Shown one piece after another: positions 9,929 through 22,585 of a DNA stretch of 64,000 nt. The notes under the pieces were generated by a model, which did not search any database, was not told the DNA's origin, and saw nothing but the letters and a program-made list of their open reading frames with translations. Each line of letters begins with the position of its first letter. Positions within the stretch are counted from its first letter, which is position 1. The translations under genes and the position numbers were made by a program. Source of the stretch: Balanoglossus misakiensis (taxonomy: Eukaryota; Hemichordata); the NCBI GenBank assembly GCA_040954595.2, contig CM082577.2, forward strand, positions 13,764,001-13,828,000, written 5' to 3'.

Positions 9929-11012
9929 TGCACATGAAACGCCCTGATCTTCTTTGTTGGCACTACTATATACACGGAAACTCTATTTTCCGATGCGAAG
10001 CGTCATGCATGTAATAATGATCAGTGTTCGAACGTGTTCAGGAAACATGTGCGCGGGCTGTGTGTGTCCTCCCTAAGAAAAAAACATGAACGGCGGTGAC
10101 TGTCAAGTCGCATCATATTCATCAGTGAATTTACTTCCAACTTCAGCCGTTTCAAAATGATATGTAAAGGTAGAAAGAAGCGACAATAAAATGGCGCCAG
10201 TGACTGTGAAGTTTGCACAGTGCTATCTGAGGAAAAATGGAAACAAAATCGAAACTTAACGACTGACCATATTGTTTTGAATTATTTATACATGTAAGTT
10301 GACCATATTGAACGGCCAATCCACTTTAGCTACACAACACTTGTAAGATGGAAAATAATATTCTACAGAAGGGCATCAGAGAGTCCAAGATTTCACATAA
10401 AAACGAATACTTACTACTGAGCGTAAAGAACTACCGATGTAACAACTTTTCACTGTGAAACTTATTCATGCCATCTTTCTGGTAAACACATGTATGTGAT
10501 TGAAAAACGCAAAACTCCTAAGACCAGATGCCACTTTTTTATTTCATGAGTATTTCGTAGATGAAGCTACCGTTAAATATTCACCGCCATGCACTCCGCC
10601 TGCTGGCGAATGGATCTTGCCAAATGAAGCTGTTTACATTACAACTGCCAAGTTAAAATACATCCTTCACATGTATGTACAATATCTGCAGTGTTCCAAT
10701 TACTTAAATTGTTGTTACCATTCTCAAAGCAAGCAACTATTGCGGAATATCTTACAGTATGTTACATCGATGCAAGTTAGGGGGATTCGGTGTCTGTTTA
10801 TCAGGCCTAGTATGCTATTCTACCAACATTCGCGAGAAAAGCAGTCAATCTTTATTTGTTAAATGTAACTAGCTGTTTTCGGGCACGCATCCATCTTCGT
10901 GTCTGGTCCATTAATCTTGGCAGCTGTCGAACATAGAATAAATAAAATAATTAATAAGAAACATGACGTTGAAGTCTTAGAATATTATTTATTCTGTGTC
11001 CGTTTGTTTCAG
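9929..11012. other. Unannotated spacer
   Basis: No homologous coding exon is recognised. The ORF at 10500-10862 has no supporting codon pattern, splice context or known motif. Confidence 0.4.
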
Positions 11013-11240
11013 AATCTTAACGATGCATGCATTCAATGTGTTTGTTTTGGTAACTATTATCTGTCATAGACACGGAGATCTTGATAACCCAAGAGCAAAA
11101 AGCGATATGAAAAATAACAGGCAGTCGCTAAAGATGGTTAAAGAAAATTTTGGTGGTTCATATATAAATCCGAAATTACTACAGTTTCCACAGATAGCGC
11201 ATAAATTGACTTTGGAAGATTGTAAACAATGACAAATAAA
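11013..11240 (+). CDS. Possible terminal exon with a small ORF (weak)
   Basis: A pyrimidine-rich acceptor (TGTCCGTTTGTTTCAG) ends at 11012. From the ATG at 11023 there is a 69-aa open frame to a TGA at 11232, and AATAAA follows at 11235-11240. The N-terminus is hydrophobic, but no family is recognised. An alternative frame from the acceptor runs only 18 codons. This could be a real last exon of a small secreted product or chance. Confidence 0.25.
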
Positions 11241-11815
11241 ATGTTTATTTCTGAGTTTCCCCACAATACATTATAGATCTGACGTGACGTCAGACTACGT
11301 CGGTGGTGACACCTATTGACGATTCCGTGCGGTATGGTTCTATTGTCTATGCAGCAACAAATTCATGGTTCGGTGGCTCAATTCCCGCTACCTGAAATTG
11401 GCTTTTGCTACCTTGGTGAGTGATGAAAATCTCATATGGTCGACACAATTTCAAGATGACCGATTTTGCCATGTTTAAGAAAGTTCATAAGCTAAATAGG
11501 TAACTTTGTAACATGAAAAATAACTAATGTGAAAACGTTGACTGAGTTTAAAATGTTGACTACAAAGACAGACATTTTTGACCACAGAATGTCATGAAAT
11601 TACACAGTAAAAATATCATTTCGATAAGGTGTTACTACAACGATTTGTCGACCTTTTACCCAGAATGCAATTATTATAATGTGATTTGGCCACCTAGCAT
11701 GAAGTAAAAACCTATTAGAGGTAGCGGGAATTGCCATTGCTTGGACTTCACTGAAGAGACTGTGTGAGGAATTGAACCCGGAGCTGTCCGTTTTACAGAC
11801 TGGCGTGTCACTCAC

Positions 11816-12105
11816 CTATCGGCCACCATCCAACTGGCAGCAAACTCGTCGGTGTTCTTCGCCTGTTCGCCGTTCGGCATCTCCAGGTCGTTGTCGGGGT
11901 CACCGTCGTTGTTACCGAGCAGTCCACAGACTTTGCTCTCCAGCGCCGGTGTGACTTTCAGACTGGCGTGGTGAACGCCGTCAAACGCCACAGTGAAGTG
12001 TTTCTCGTAGTGGAACTCCATCATTCCATCCTCTTCGGTGAGAGATAAATCGTTCCTTCCAAGATCTACCTTGGTCAACGGACGTTTCACGGCTTTTCCA
12101 TTCAC
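11816..12105 (-). CDS. VWD-gene exon: C-terminal two thirds of the VWD domain
   Basis: The acceptor is TTGTTCTAG at 12106-12107 and the donor is AG|GTGAG. The exon starts in frame 0 and ends in phase 2 (290 nt). It encodes VNGKAVKRPL through CGLLGNNDGDPDND and ends SWMVAD, the typical end of a VWD domain. Confidence 0.8.
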
Positions 12106-14373
12106 CTAGAACAATTCAAGATCACGATTTCCAAAGGACGTAAACTTTATCGTTTTGAAATGGATAAAATACGAGAACATGCTCATTATTGTTTCGATGA
12201 ATATCAAGAAAGAGTGAGATAATATTCCTTATTTCCTTTTGCTGAGTGAGATGACGATACTTTGAAAATATCTCCTGATATGTTGTGCACATCACGCACG
12301 GCATCTCGGGACGGCGCCTACACACACAGTTGTAGGTTTACAGCAGTAATAACATCACCTCATAATCAATAATTTTTAAAGTCAAAATAATGAAAAATGC
12401 GGGGAAATTCCATTAATTCGAAAGTATATATTTTTGAGTTAAGTTTAATTTGGACTCGGAATTTGTCGCCCGAGACGTTTTTCATCGTTAAAAGATATAT
12501 GCAAACAAGTTGTGTCGTTACAATATACATGTAAAAGTTTTAAGATTTCAGAGAATAGGATTTTAATGAAGATGTCTTTGTCTTACCTTGACTAAAGCGT
12601 TGGGTCCGAGAGTCACTGAGTGGCTGCCGACTCGCACTGTGACGGAGCCGACACGTGTAACAGGATGACCCTTGTATGTGCCTTCAACATTTTTAATTGT
12701 GACACTCCAGCGCGGATGCTCTTGGTGCACGCAGTCTTGCATTAGTGTGTATGAACACTTGCCTTGGTTGGTGAACCTCCTGCCGTCAAGACTATAAATG
12801 TGTGGGTCCCCGATGACGTCACCATCTGATCAAGAATCAAAGGCACCCATACTTCAACATCATACCATTCTGTGCACGTCGGTATACATTTTAAAGTTCA
12901 ACTGGGTAGCCGTAACTTCGCGGGCTATTTATTTCAGCGATTTTGTTGTTATTGTTGTTCTCGTCGTCGTCGTCGTTGTTGTTTTCTTGTTGTTGCGTAA
13001 ACAACAACTTGCATAAATAGTCTGTACCTTTGTAATGAAAGCTGTCGTTTATATTACTGGGATGTCAAAACAAGTCCGGACTTGAATTCAATTGTCAACA
13101 CACACAAGGCATTGTCCTGTGGTGAGACACTAATTACTGGGCGTTTCTTCATTCTTTAGGAAGTAATGAACTGGAACTGCACCTAGACTGAAATACAGGC
13201 TGGCCGATGTAACTGCTAATGAAGTGTTTAAATCTACAATTTACTTGCGATGCATTGAATGAAATTCGTTAATCACTTGTAGACTTTTTTCCCACCGAAA
13301 AGCATTACAACTTACCATCTTCGCAGCAAACTTGGCCACCATCACACATTCCATCCTCGGCATATTCCGACTCTCCGTCCTCACACGCAGCTCTGCATAC
13401 ACCAATTTCGTATAGAGTACAGCCTGCAAAGAATCGTGACACGCAGAACAACATCAGTTGATGCAACCGGTCAGCTTGAGTGGAGCTCTTAAAACTTCTA
13501 CCATGAAAATAAAAATGAATACACACGCGCCCCCTGATTCCGATGTCGTGCGAGCCTTACTCGCCAGTCAAGTCTTGCTCCAAGACTGTGTGATACTGAA
13601 ATGCGCGCGCGTTACGTATTAGAACGTCCTGTGGATGGACGCGACGCTAATCACACAGTCGCTTTGCCTGGCGTCGTCCCAAAGTTCCATTCCTTATCGA
13701 CAGGCACAGCGACTGCCATAGAGTCTATCGCCAAGCAATAGGTATGTAGTCAGCATTTAGTGCCCTGAGCAGTTAAACCATGGCCATGCGCAAGGTTCAT
13801 TGACACTTTTGTGCAGCGGTTGTGTAGTTCTTTTCCGACGATAAGTGGCACGGCTAACATCATGACTCAGACGAATCGGTCTCCTTGGAACCCACAGTAC
13901 ACTCTCCAAAAATTTACTATGATAATGTGTATACATTGTGCGCACATTAAAGGTATACGGTCACCTATGGAAAATTAGCTATAGTTACCATGGCAAATTG
14001 AGATCTAGCCAATCACAAATTTTCAGTGGGTGGCACATGCGAAAAGAAGAGTGCCGCCATATGTTCTTTAGAACGCCCAAATACGCCATTTCAGCCATAT
14101 ATGGGCGTATGTAAATTGGAGGTGACTGTATACATTTAATGAACAGATGGACGAGGGAAACACAATAAGATTGAGGAAATACTCAGAGGAGCGTGTTGAT
14201 TGGTCAAGCAAGTAATTTTCTCATAATTCTTTTTATTTGGGTAGTTTCTTATTAAATGCGACAGAAAGATTTTAAAAAATGAACCAGATAAGTCGACCAC
14301 CTTCATCATTTACATATAACTGCATTCTCACCTGGTAATCGTGGAATTTGAGGCGCTGATCTCTTTCTGTTAC
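11816..14373 (-). CDS. Partial gene for a secreted VWD-domain protein (four exons, both ends open)
   Basis: Four minus-strand exons join with matching phases: 14332-14373, 13316-13423, 12587-12825 and 11816-12105. They encode a short linker with an RKR site, a cysteine-rich 36-aa module and a full von Willebrand factor type D domain. The VWD domain has GDPHIYSLDGRRF at its start and CGLLGNNDGDPDND near its end, the calcium-binding signature of the family. VWD domains occur in secreted multimerising or matrix proteins such as BMPER, mucins and zonadhesin, and which relative this is cannot be decided. The last exon ends in phase 2 at a GTGAG donor, so the protein continues downstream. The first ends are also open, so upstream exons are missing or unrecognised. 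Confidence 0.72.
12587..12825 (-). CDS. VWD-gene exon: N-terminal part of the VWD domain
   Basis: This 239-nt exon, phase 1 to 0, has donor AAG|GTAAGA. It encodes GDVIGDPHIYSLDGRRFT and then a beta-rich segment with KCSYTLMQDC, and joins in frame to the next exon (ALVK-VNGK). Confidence 0.78.
12944..12998. repeat. Imperfect trinucleotide microsatellite
   Basis: Runs of TTG/TTA change to TCG and back to TTG, in the intron between the VWD and cysteine-module exons. Confidence 0.85.
13316..13423 (-). CDS. VWD-gene exon: cysteine-rich module
   Basis: The 108-nt exon is phase 1 at both ends, so it is a symmetric module exon. It encodes 36 aa with seven cysteines, including CRAACEDGESEYAEDGMCDG and QVCCEDG, reminiscent of WAP or other small disulfide folds. 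The acceptor is TTCTTTGCAG and the donor is G|GTAAGT. Confidence 0.65.
13951..14135 (-). mobile_element. MITE family F1, copy b (TTAA target)
   Basis: This 185-bp element is flanked by TTAA at 13947-13950 and 14136-14139. It lies in the opposite orientation to the copy at 9740 and in an intron of the VWD gene. The right terminus has one substitution (GTATACAT). Confidence 0.82.
14332..14373 (-). CDS. VWD-gene micro-exon with RKR site
   Basis: This 42-nt phase 1-1 exon lies between acceptor CCTTTCAG and donor G|GTGAGA. It encodes NRKRSAPQIPRLP with a furin-like basic site. Its phase matches the downstream module exon, which is the main support. Confidence 0.5.
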
Positions 14374-14375
14374 CT

Positions 14376-17300
14376 GAAAGGTGAAGAGAAATGTCAATTT
14401 GTGACGTCACAACCTCACAGTCACTTGTCTCTGGTTTGGGAGAATTTGAGATCTGTCTCTCGGCAATCTCGTAAGGGTTGGAGGTGATTAGTTTATTGAT
14501 TTGCATTGCAACAGGCGCGTAAAACTGCATAATCCATGAGGGAACTTGGGGACATAAAACAAGACAGAGTACAGAGTACAGAACCACCCAGGCAGAGATA
14601 CGGTGTAATTGATGGCTAACGAAGGGATTAAAACACTCGGTTGAATAGCAGATGGCTTTCCGTGTGCATACACTGGTAGTACAAGGCTTTCAGCCAGCAG
14701 AAATGACATTATCTGGAACATATTGCACGCATGCGTTAAAGTGCCCAGTGTTCACAACAAGCGACGTAGGCCTATTTATTCAGAAGATACGCCGAATTCC
14801 GCTGTCGTCAACAGACAGGCAAAGTCGTGCCCACGACGTTTTCTTAATTAAAGCCTTGTCACTTCTCCTGCTCTACAGCAAGAGACCGAACGAAATGCAA
14901 GGACGAGGTTGAAATGGTGCAGAATGTTAAATGCCACCTTTTTGTCTCAGCGGTTTCGTACAACATTCTTCTCGTCCATTACAAATTCACTCTGTCCGAT
15001 TTGTTGGTAGAAGCAATTCTAAGATAGGCCTAGAGCTCTTTGCTTTCGTTTGCCAAGCCGCAGTCGATTCGTTTCTGTGGGAGTATTTCGACGACTAAGT
15101 GTGCTTTCCGGTGACGTTTTTGATCGATTCAGATATTGTCAACGCAGCAAAGCTAGACTGAAATTTGTCTATTAAAGGCCAAATAAAAAATACATGTGCA
15201 GTTCCGATTACCCGACCTGCCCTAATTTTAACCCGCCGACCCTAAACTTTTTAGGGCTTCGTAAACCGGAAATAAAAATAACGATGTCAAATATACAACG
15301 TTTATGAAAATTACGAGAATCACGCAAGAACTATGACGTCATTCTTCTACTACACTACGGCGGCCGAAGATTTAATAAAAAACTGTAAAAAAAAAAAAAT
15401 CCCTACCTACCTACATACCCTCTTTTGAAAACCATGTAATCGGAACAGCCCATATTATTTTTTGGCCTTATGTGGAATAAATTCCGTCGAATTATATGGC
15501 AAGTGCATCAGGTCCTATTCACTTATGTCATTGGATCACCCGATAGCTTGAATTTAAATCTCATTTAAAGGCAATGATGATTCGTTGATAAAGTTTTCAT
15601 TATAAGTTTACCTGCATTAATTTTGTATTGCAGTCACAAGTATATGATGACATTTCGGAAAGAATCTTGGTACCGTATATGTTTTTTTCTTATATGCGTA
15701 TAACTTTTCTTATAGGCGAGTTTCTTTGAAAAGAATTCACCCAAAAGAAAATGCAAGATTTGGAGCACTTCATTGCGAAACTAAGGTTTCCACAGGTTTC
15801 GAACACATGGATTAAAATTATGCAAAAAATGTACACATGAGTAATTATAGATAAAATGTTTGTTGGGATAAGCCCTGTTTTATTAATTGTTTCTTGGGCC
15901 GGGTTATTCGCGTGCCTTGTATAATTAAGATAATTGAACCTGGTTTGATGTCATATTGTCAAGGTGGTAGTTGGCCTCTCGAGTGTACACTCTCATGGGG
16001 GAAAGTTTTACAGAAATGACCCCCGAAGTGAGCATTCAAAGCACTTGTTGAATCTTGATTAATTTTCCCTGCCTCCAACCTCTGTAAATGTCACGTAATC
16101 CCTGGCGGCTTAAGGTTACGACCTATAGGGCCATATTGCACGGTCTTGCCTCATAGTAGCGCCCTTGAGGAGCATGACCCATCCTATATCCACGACCTCC
16201 ACGACCTCCACAGGGAAAATAAATACTTGCAAAAGACAACCAGTGAAAATAAAAACCACAAACCGTTTGGCGCTGCAACTGCCATGGCAACCAAAAACAT
16301 CGCTGCCAAGAATAAGGTCTTCATGATGATGATGATAAATGACAAGCTGAAATAAAAAAAAACACTCTCGTGGTCATCAATTCAAAATGCTAACAGATTC
16401 GACTGACAGGGAACAGTTTGTAGAAAAGATTTCACTTAGCTGCGAATTTGTGTTGTTGAGGGATTGTTTTATGGGGGATTTAAATTAATCTTGGGTCGTG
16501 GATAATATATGGGACTATCACAGCAAACGACGATGCACGAGTGCCACCATATGACACCAAAACAAACAAACTTTGCTCGTTGAGGAGACGATGACGTGTA
16601 ATGGGCTTAATATCTTGTAGTTTCGCGTCCTGTAGGTAGCTACCTGCACCACTTGATAACGCGTACACTGCAGACCATCAGATACGTTTCGTCCAGCTAT
16701 TTTCTCCGCGCGTGTTGCTTCGTCCGATATGAATGTATTATGATCGGCTGCTCGAGTGTTACTGTCAGCGAACTCGGTGATGTAATTTGGTTGTTCTCTC
16801 ATTCTAATCAGTTGAAATACATGTGCGCATATCGTTTCAATGATAGCTCCTCTTGCGATGCATCGTTTGAAGAAAAATTTTTGAGAACGTTGGGCGTGTT
16901 TAATACGAAAAACCGCCTGCTTATAGCGGAATATCTTTGCACACGTACAGCAATGATCTGTGACCAATGTTTGAACGCCAAGCAAAATATGTTGCAATTT
17001 GTAGTCACATTCCAAATAGTTTAGACGGTTTGACGCATCTTACAAAACGACTAACTTTGACGAGGGAAACTTGATCAAATCTATACTATAATCATTTTCA
17101 TATGCGCTATGGGAAAAGGGGAACGATGTAGTAAGCTGGGATATTTCAGATCAGAGTTATTACCACCACAACTAATAAATATCCGATTAGTACTTTTTGG
17201 TTGGAAATGAGCAATTATCAACAGTATCAGTGAAAAATTTTCGGTCGCTTACCTTTATCGATGCACAAATAGTTTACTACCAACTTCAGCTCCACGGCGC

Positions 17301-20300
17301 CAAGTAAATGACTCAACATCGAGCTGGCGTTATCTATGTATACGTCTTAAGTAAACACGGTCAAAAGTAAACACAGCCATACGCATTTTAACCGTCAGAG
17401 AATAGTCTCCCCGTCGTAACCAATCAGAGATCACCATACCCGCGCATGGACCAATGAGGGGATATGATGGTCAAGTTTCAACCAATCAAAGTCGATGCAT
17501 ATGCGTACATTCAAAGAGGACGTTGTGCGCACGTGATGTCGTGTAACTACAATATGCGTCTAAAGAAGCCACTAGTGGCTGTTAATCTGCGGGATATACT
17601 TGCATCCGGGGATATTGCACAACTTGGGAGCAGCCTGTGCGGTGCGGATCTCACCCAATCAATTACAATGCATCTGTGATTTTTCGAAGGAAGAAGTTAT
17701 GTCTACACGCCGCTGGTGTTTGTAATTGAGAAGGACGCAATAAGCTGGTTTGACCTCCACCAAAAAGGGCGATGCGGTCGTCAGGAAAAAAAAAAGAAAT
17801 TGGCGTCATGGTTAAGCTTATCTGCAAGAATTTCCGTACGCACGATTATAATCAATTGTAGAGCATTTTGAATCTATAATTCTAAGTCAAGGATTTTTTG
17901 TTTGCATGGGATACCGTAGTCAGCAAATTCATTCACTGATGATTGATTTAGTAGTGTGTCTATCTGTAACACAACCAATCGGGGCCGTCGCCACTAGAGT
18001 TCTGTAACGGCGAATCGGTGAAATATGTCATGGTTGAAGCTAAAGGGGTTAACGAACATTAAACTATGTGTCATTTATTTGTACGGAGTAATTAATTATC
18101 CATATGAGGGTACCGTGTAATGTGCAGGAGCCCGTCGTTAACCATTCGAATTCCTGCATCGCATCGAGAACCTGGTAACAGTTTGCAAGGCTGCGCGCGA
18201 AATAAGCTCGGTATGTTTAGACAACGAATATAATACAACAAATTAAAGCGGCCAATAGGTTAATTGACGATTTATAGAATGATTATTGATGTTTGATGCC
18301 GTTAGAAATTGAAACATTTCTTTAATAATTTGGTGCATTTGTCAGAGGTTATCAAACGCCTGGTCATTAATTGTCGCCATATTGTTCCGACAGATAAAAC
18401 GGGACAAATCGGCCTAGATGACGTCATGTTCATTTGTGGTAAGGCAGCGTGTATAATGGCAGTTCGCGGGTAACTGTTGTACGTAGTACGGTCGAGACAA
18501 AATCTGCACGAGCCTCCTCAAATTCAGGTATCAGTACAGTGCGAATGAGGCCCGAATCTATATTCCCCAAAAGACAGTAACTTTCTGTCCCCAAAATTTC
18601 CGTCTGATTGACGAATGCGAACAACGTTCACGATGAGCAATTAACTCCAAAAAAGATGATATCTGAAATGCATTCTAGTGTACCAATGCCAGTATACTAC
18701 TACGGACCGTAAATTGCCATGTTTAATTTATTTTTGCTTAATCGTTTAACCTCACCAGAGCATTTTGCATTCGTGTTACATGATTTGAACATTTTTTCAC
18801 TGAGTCGACACGGGATAGGAGCATAATTCAGCTTTTAAATGTCGTTAGATATGGGTAGATTGGTTGTCTTGGTAATCCAACATCTGGGCGCGGTGACGTC
18901 AATTCGTTCCCCGGGTGGCTGAAAATTATATTCGACGAAGACACTACACCATGGGACATTTGGTTGAGTTTTGTTCAGCGATTTGAAGTCGGGTGACCAC
19001 TGTGTGTACCACTTGTGCCTATGTCGATAAACAGGACATTTAAGTCCGATATTTCTGCGAATACATGCGTATGTTGAAATGGTTGATACACGGTATTAGA
19101 ATTTGTTTTGTGCATCGCTGAAGGTCGATTCAACGCGATGAAACAACTAAAGAACGCCACAAGAGTTTTCAATGACCAAACACACAGAAATACGTGTATT
19201 TCTGAACACTTCAACTATCCAAATCTAATAATTGTGTTGGAAAATGCATCTTTTCACTAACATTGATATACTCATCGATGATATGCAAATGAGGTGTTGA
19301 CTCAAACGTTGACTTTACTGTCACCTGTGCAAAATAACAAAATGAAACATTTGTCGATGACAAAGACTTCGTCAATATGTTCAACTCCACGTTTTGATTT
19401 CCATGTTTGTTTTGTTCCCGGGTTACACAAAAGATTCCTGGTGAACAGGTTGGACGTAATCTCACCCGGAAGTACGCATTTAATCATCAGGTTGTCAGAA
19501 AAAAATTATCAAATCGGAGAAAATATGACAACGTGCCCCGTAAAAGTTACTGAATGGGGGAAACAGGAAATGGTTTGCATAGCAAAAGTAGAAACAAATC
19601 GCACGTGAAACTCGGTCGTCATATTGTACCAGTCTAATTTGGACTGACTTGTTCCTACATTCATTCCAAGTATGAGGGCCGGTAGAGTGTGTTGGTGGTT
19701 AGTGGGTAGGTATAGGTATAGGTAGTGGCGGTGATTGCTTTCAATTTGGGGGTTGACGAACACGCCACTCGTGTATGCATAATCTAAACAAATTTAATTG
19801 TCTTTTGCACTTTGTGATTTTTTCATCCAGCCTTACCAGGCGAAGCGCCCTCATCTCCGATAGCCTGCATCTAGGAGTGCAGGTGCCTGATACTTTAGTA
19901 TTAATGCAATCTCCGGACAGCCATGACGAATCGTGAGTTGGTCATATAATCCCTTTTCACAAAACTCAAACCACTGGATAAAATAGTAAAACAACTTGTG
20001 ACGTCACTCTATACATTGGAGCGTACAGTTCTAACTTCTTTTGGCCTACGATAGTTTCTTTAATTGCGTACTCGTTATGATTCGTTCATTGCTGTAATTC
20101 GAGATGAGTATCGGCCCTCCGGGTACCGACGGCTGTTCTGGTACTGACTGTCCGAGCCACCAATGTGAACAAGGTAGCGAGCGCACCCTGCTTGTAGATC
20201 AACCACGGCAGGGAAGTCCACTCGCCGTCATCAGAGAAATTACTTTCTTCCCCGTTGCACGTAGCCAGAATTCATACTAAAGAGATTATTGTTGCAGTAG

Positions 20301-20660
20301 CGAGTGTCCATATCGAATTGTAGACAGACGAGGATTGAGCCGTCGCGCGAGCTCGCGAACTGCCCGACGATTAACGCTGACGTGCACGAAAACTGTCGTT
20401 CAGTATCACATTTCAAAAAAAATAAGCGATTTCAAAACGATATAAAATAGCTGTACTGTTTTATTAAAAAACTGATTCATAAAAACACTGTAGATTTAGC
20501 GTCACTTGTCGAGTTCTTCTTTTTTCGTAGAGAAACCGCGACGTGCTAAAAAGTGTTCTGAAAGGGCGTTGACGTACATGTACCAACGTGATTTCAGCGG
20601 ATGCTGATTCCTATCGTTCGCTAAAGCAGGATGTATAGTAATATCGGATAATCGATGAAT
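14376..20660. other. Long region without recognised genes
   Basis: I find no homologous exon. The overlapping opposite ORFs at 16518-17024 (165 and 123 aa) have no recognisable domain. Several CCAAT boxes cluster at about 17419, 17449, 17481 and 17655. An A-run occurs near 15388-15400. Unrecognised upstream exons of the VWD gene may be hidden here. Confidence 0.45.
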
Positions 20661-20667
20661 GGTTTAC

Positions 20668-20866
20668 CTTCCGTGTTGTTATGAAACGAGAATTGCATTG
20701 TATCTTTGGAACGGGTTGACTGGACAGACGTGGCATCGGGCGGTTCCGTTTTCCTGTCCAAAATGGTGATACCGATATTTTGATCATTTCCCGTCAACCG
20801 GAAACTACCGGGATTTTTAAGCTTTATAGAACGAATATTGTGTGATAACGGCGACCACTTCCACAT
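20668..20866 (-). CDS. Candidate exon of an unrecognised protein
   Basis: A 66-codon open frame starts MWKWSPLSHNIRS and ends phase 1 at E-G|GTAAAC, a good donor. Its composition looks like an extracellular beta-sandwich and includes an N-N-T sequon. The phase would fit the downstream VWD-gene micro-exon at 14332, but a 6-kb gap and a weak upstream acceptor make the link speculative. No family is recognised. Confidence 0.3.
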
Positions 20867-21069
20867 TCGCAGAGATTGAAAAGTTTATTAGAAGTCAGTT
20901 TACTGGTGAAAATCATGCTGACCTGTAAATGCCGAAGCGAATACTTATTTTTAGTAGTACTAAATGTTGGCATTTCGCCGGTAGCATTGGAGGTGAAGCA
21001 CAAATTGGCAATGATGAGTGGTAGTATTACGCAGCATAATTGATTGATTGGTGTTTATGTACATATAGG

Positions 21070-21113
21070 CTCTGCTGTGGCTAAGCGGTGTGGGAGTTGT
21101 GGTACGAACACCA
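21070..21113 (+). repeat. tRNA-like promoter boxes, possible SINE relic
   Basis: TGGCTAAGCGG at 21078-21088 matches a pol III A box, and GGTACGAACACC at 21101-21112 resembles a B box. The spacing is too short for a functional tRNA. Confidence 0.25.
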
Positions 21114-21363
21114 GATCTAGCAGAGAGTGGGGGGGGGGGGGGGCTTTCACACCAATTGACGTCATGTGGTGCTTTTTTGTAACACGGAAATTAAGCGAAG
21201 TATATGTAATTTTATTCAATACAAGTGTTTTAATAGTTAGGAGTGATATCTCAGATACAAATAGCCGCCCATTCCCTTAACCGTGAAGGTATGCGGTTAC
21301 CCTTTCTAATGATGAGGATTTTAGATTATATAAATGTATGTAACTATAGCTGGTATGTTTTGG

Positions 21364-21990
21364 AATTATTTTTGTTAATATGGTTTACTTTGTTTTATTT
21401 TGTTCTGTTGTGTTCTGCTTTGTTTTGATTTGACTTTTATTGTTTTGACTTGTTTTGTTATGTTTAAGTGTGAGCCCGGCATGTTCCCACAAGTACCAGT
21501 TTACTTATATTTTGCTTTTTTATTTCGTGTCTCCATTACATTTTGTTCTTCTCCCTATTGTATCCCAAAATGGAAAATGTTCTGATGGACAGAGAGTCAT
21601 TCTTACAAACTATTGATATTGTTGTCAAATACATTCATGTCTAGACTTGAATTTTAATCAATTATTACAATGAGAGACCATGTTGAGGAGAGTGGGCGTT
21701 TAATCCTGCGATGAGGAGCTGAAGAAAAAAAACATGAGTTATATACAGAAAGAAGAAGTAAAAAACAACATTTACAGATAGTGGGGCTTACTATTATTGT
21801 GTGCTCCTGGTGGAAGTCACCGTGTTAGAACGAGTGGGCATATTTTTTATCATAAAATGGAGGGGGGAGGGGGGGGGTAAAACATATGTTGCTCCCGCCC
21901 AGCTTAATTCCTGTGCCTCAGATCATCAAGAGCTTGTGTCGGTGGCTTTTTATGACGAGAACTATTTTCCATATGTTCGATATCATTGAA
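21364..21990 (+). mobile_element. 5'-truncated LINE, 3' UTR copy
   Basis: Similar along most of its length to 38146-38755, the tail that follows a LINE ORF. It begins at TTATTTTTGTTAATATGGTT and includes a TTTTG-rich run, a CATGTTCCCACAAGTACCAG block and a G-run block. It has no ORF of its own. Confidence 0.65.
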
Positions 21991-22214
21991 CAAATTTCAA
22001 CAGTTATCGGAGAGGTTATGAGAAGAAATTTTAAACCTTTCATTCCCAGTTCTCTCTATAGAGGTCAAACATAACCATAGAAAACAATGGATTTGGACTA
22101 AACCATGGTGGTGTGAAAGTGTTAAAGACCAGTTCGGCCCGTTAAGTATAGAAAAATCTTGATGTCATTATATATTCTTTCTTTTTCTTTGAGACTCAAA
22201 TCTGTATGCCGACT

Positions 22215-22585
22215 TAGTCTCGGTTACCCAGACCCCCCTGTTTCTTCCGTTGGGCACTCCAGAAAGAGGGTCTGGGGAAACCCCATAGACAAATCTCCGG
22301 GCAAAGATGGCCGACTTCAGACAAAAGCGATGCATGATGGTTGCAGCCTCATACATGAAAAAAACATGCTGAGAAGTGCTAGACCTGCTAAAATTGTCTA
22401 CAAATTGAAAAGAGAGAGAGAAGTTTGGTAAATAGTTTTCTAATATCGTCATATCATAATATCGTATGTCATACATGTCGACCATCATGCATCGCTTTTG
22501 TCTGAAGTCGGACATTGGGGTTTCCCCATACCCTCTTTCTGGAGTGCCCAACTGAAAAAGCAGGGGGTCTGGGTAACCGAGACTA
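22215..22585. mobile_element. Foldback MITE with 10-bp target duplication (Mutator-like)
   Basis: This 371-bp element begins TAGTCTCGGTTACCCAGACC and ends with its reverse complement. The inverted arms extend over roughly 130 bp with some mismatches. It is flanked by a perfect 10-bp duplication, TATGCCGACT at 22205-22214 and 22586-22595. A 9-11 bp duplication with long arms fits Mutator-like elements. No transposase is seen. Confidence 0.8.

Noticed and set aside
16518-17024. Overlapping 165-aa and 123-aa ORFs on opposite strands
   Set aside because: No recognisable domain, no splice context, no second copy; the overlap suggests chance.
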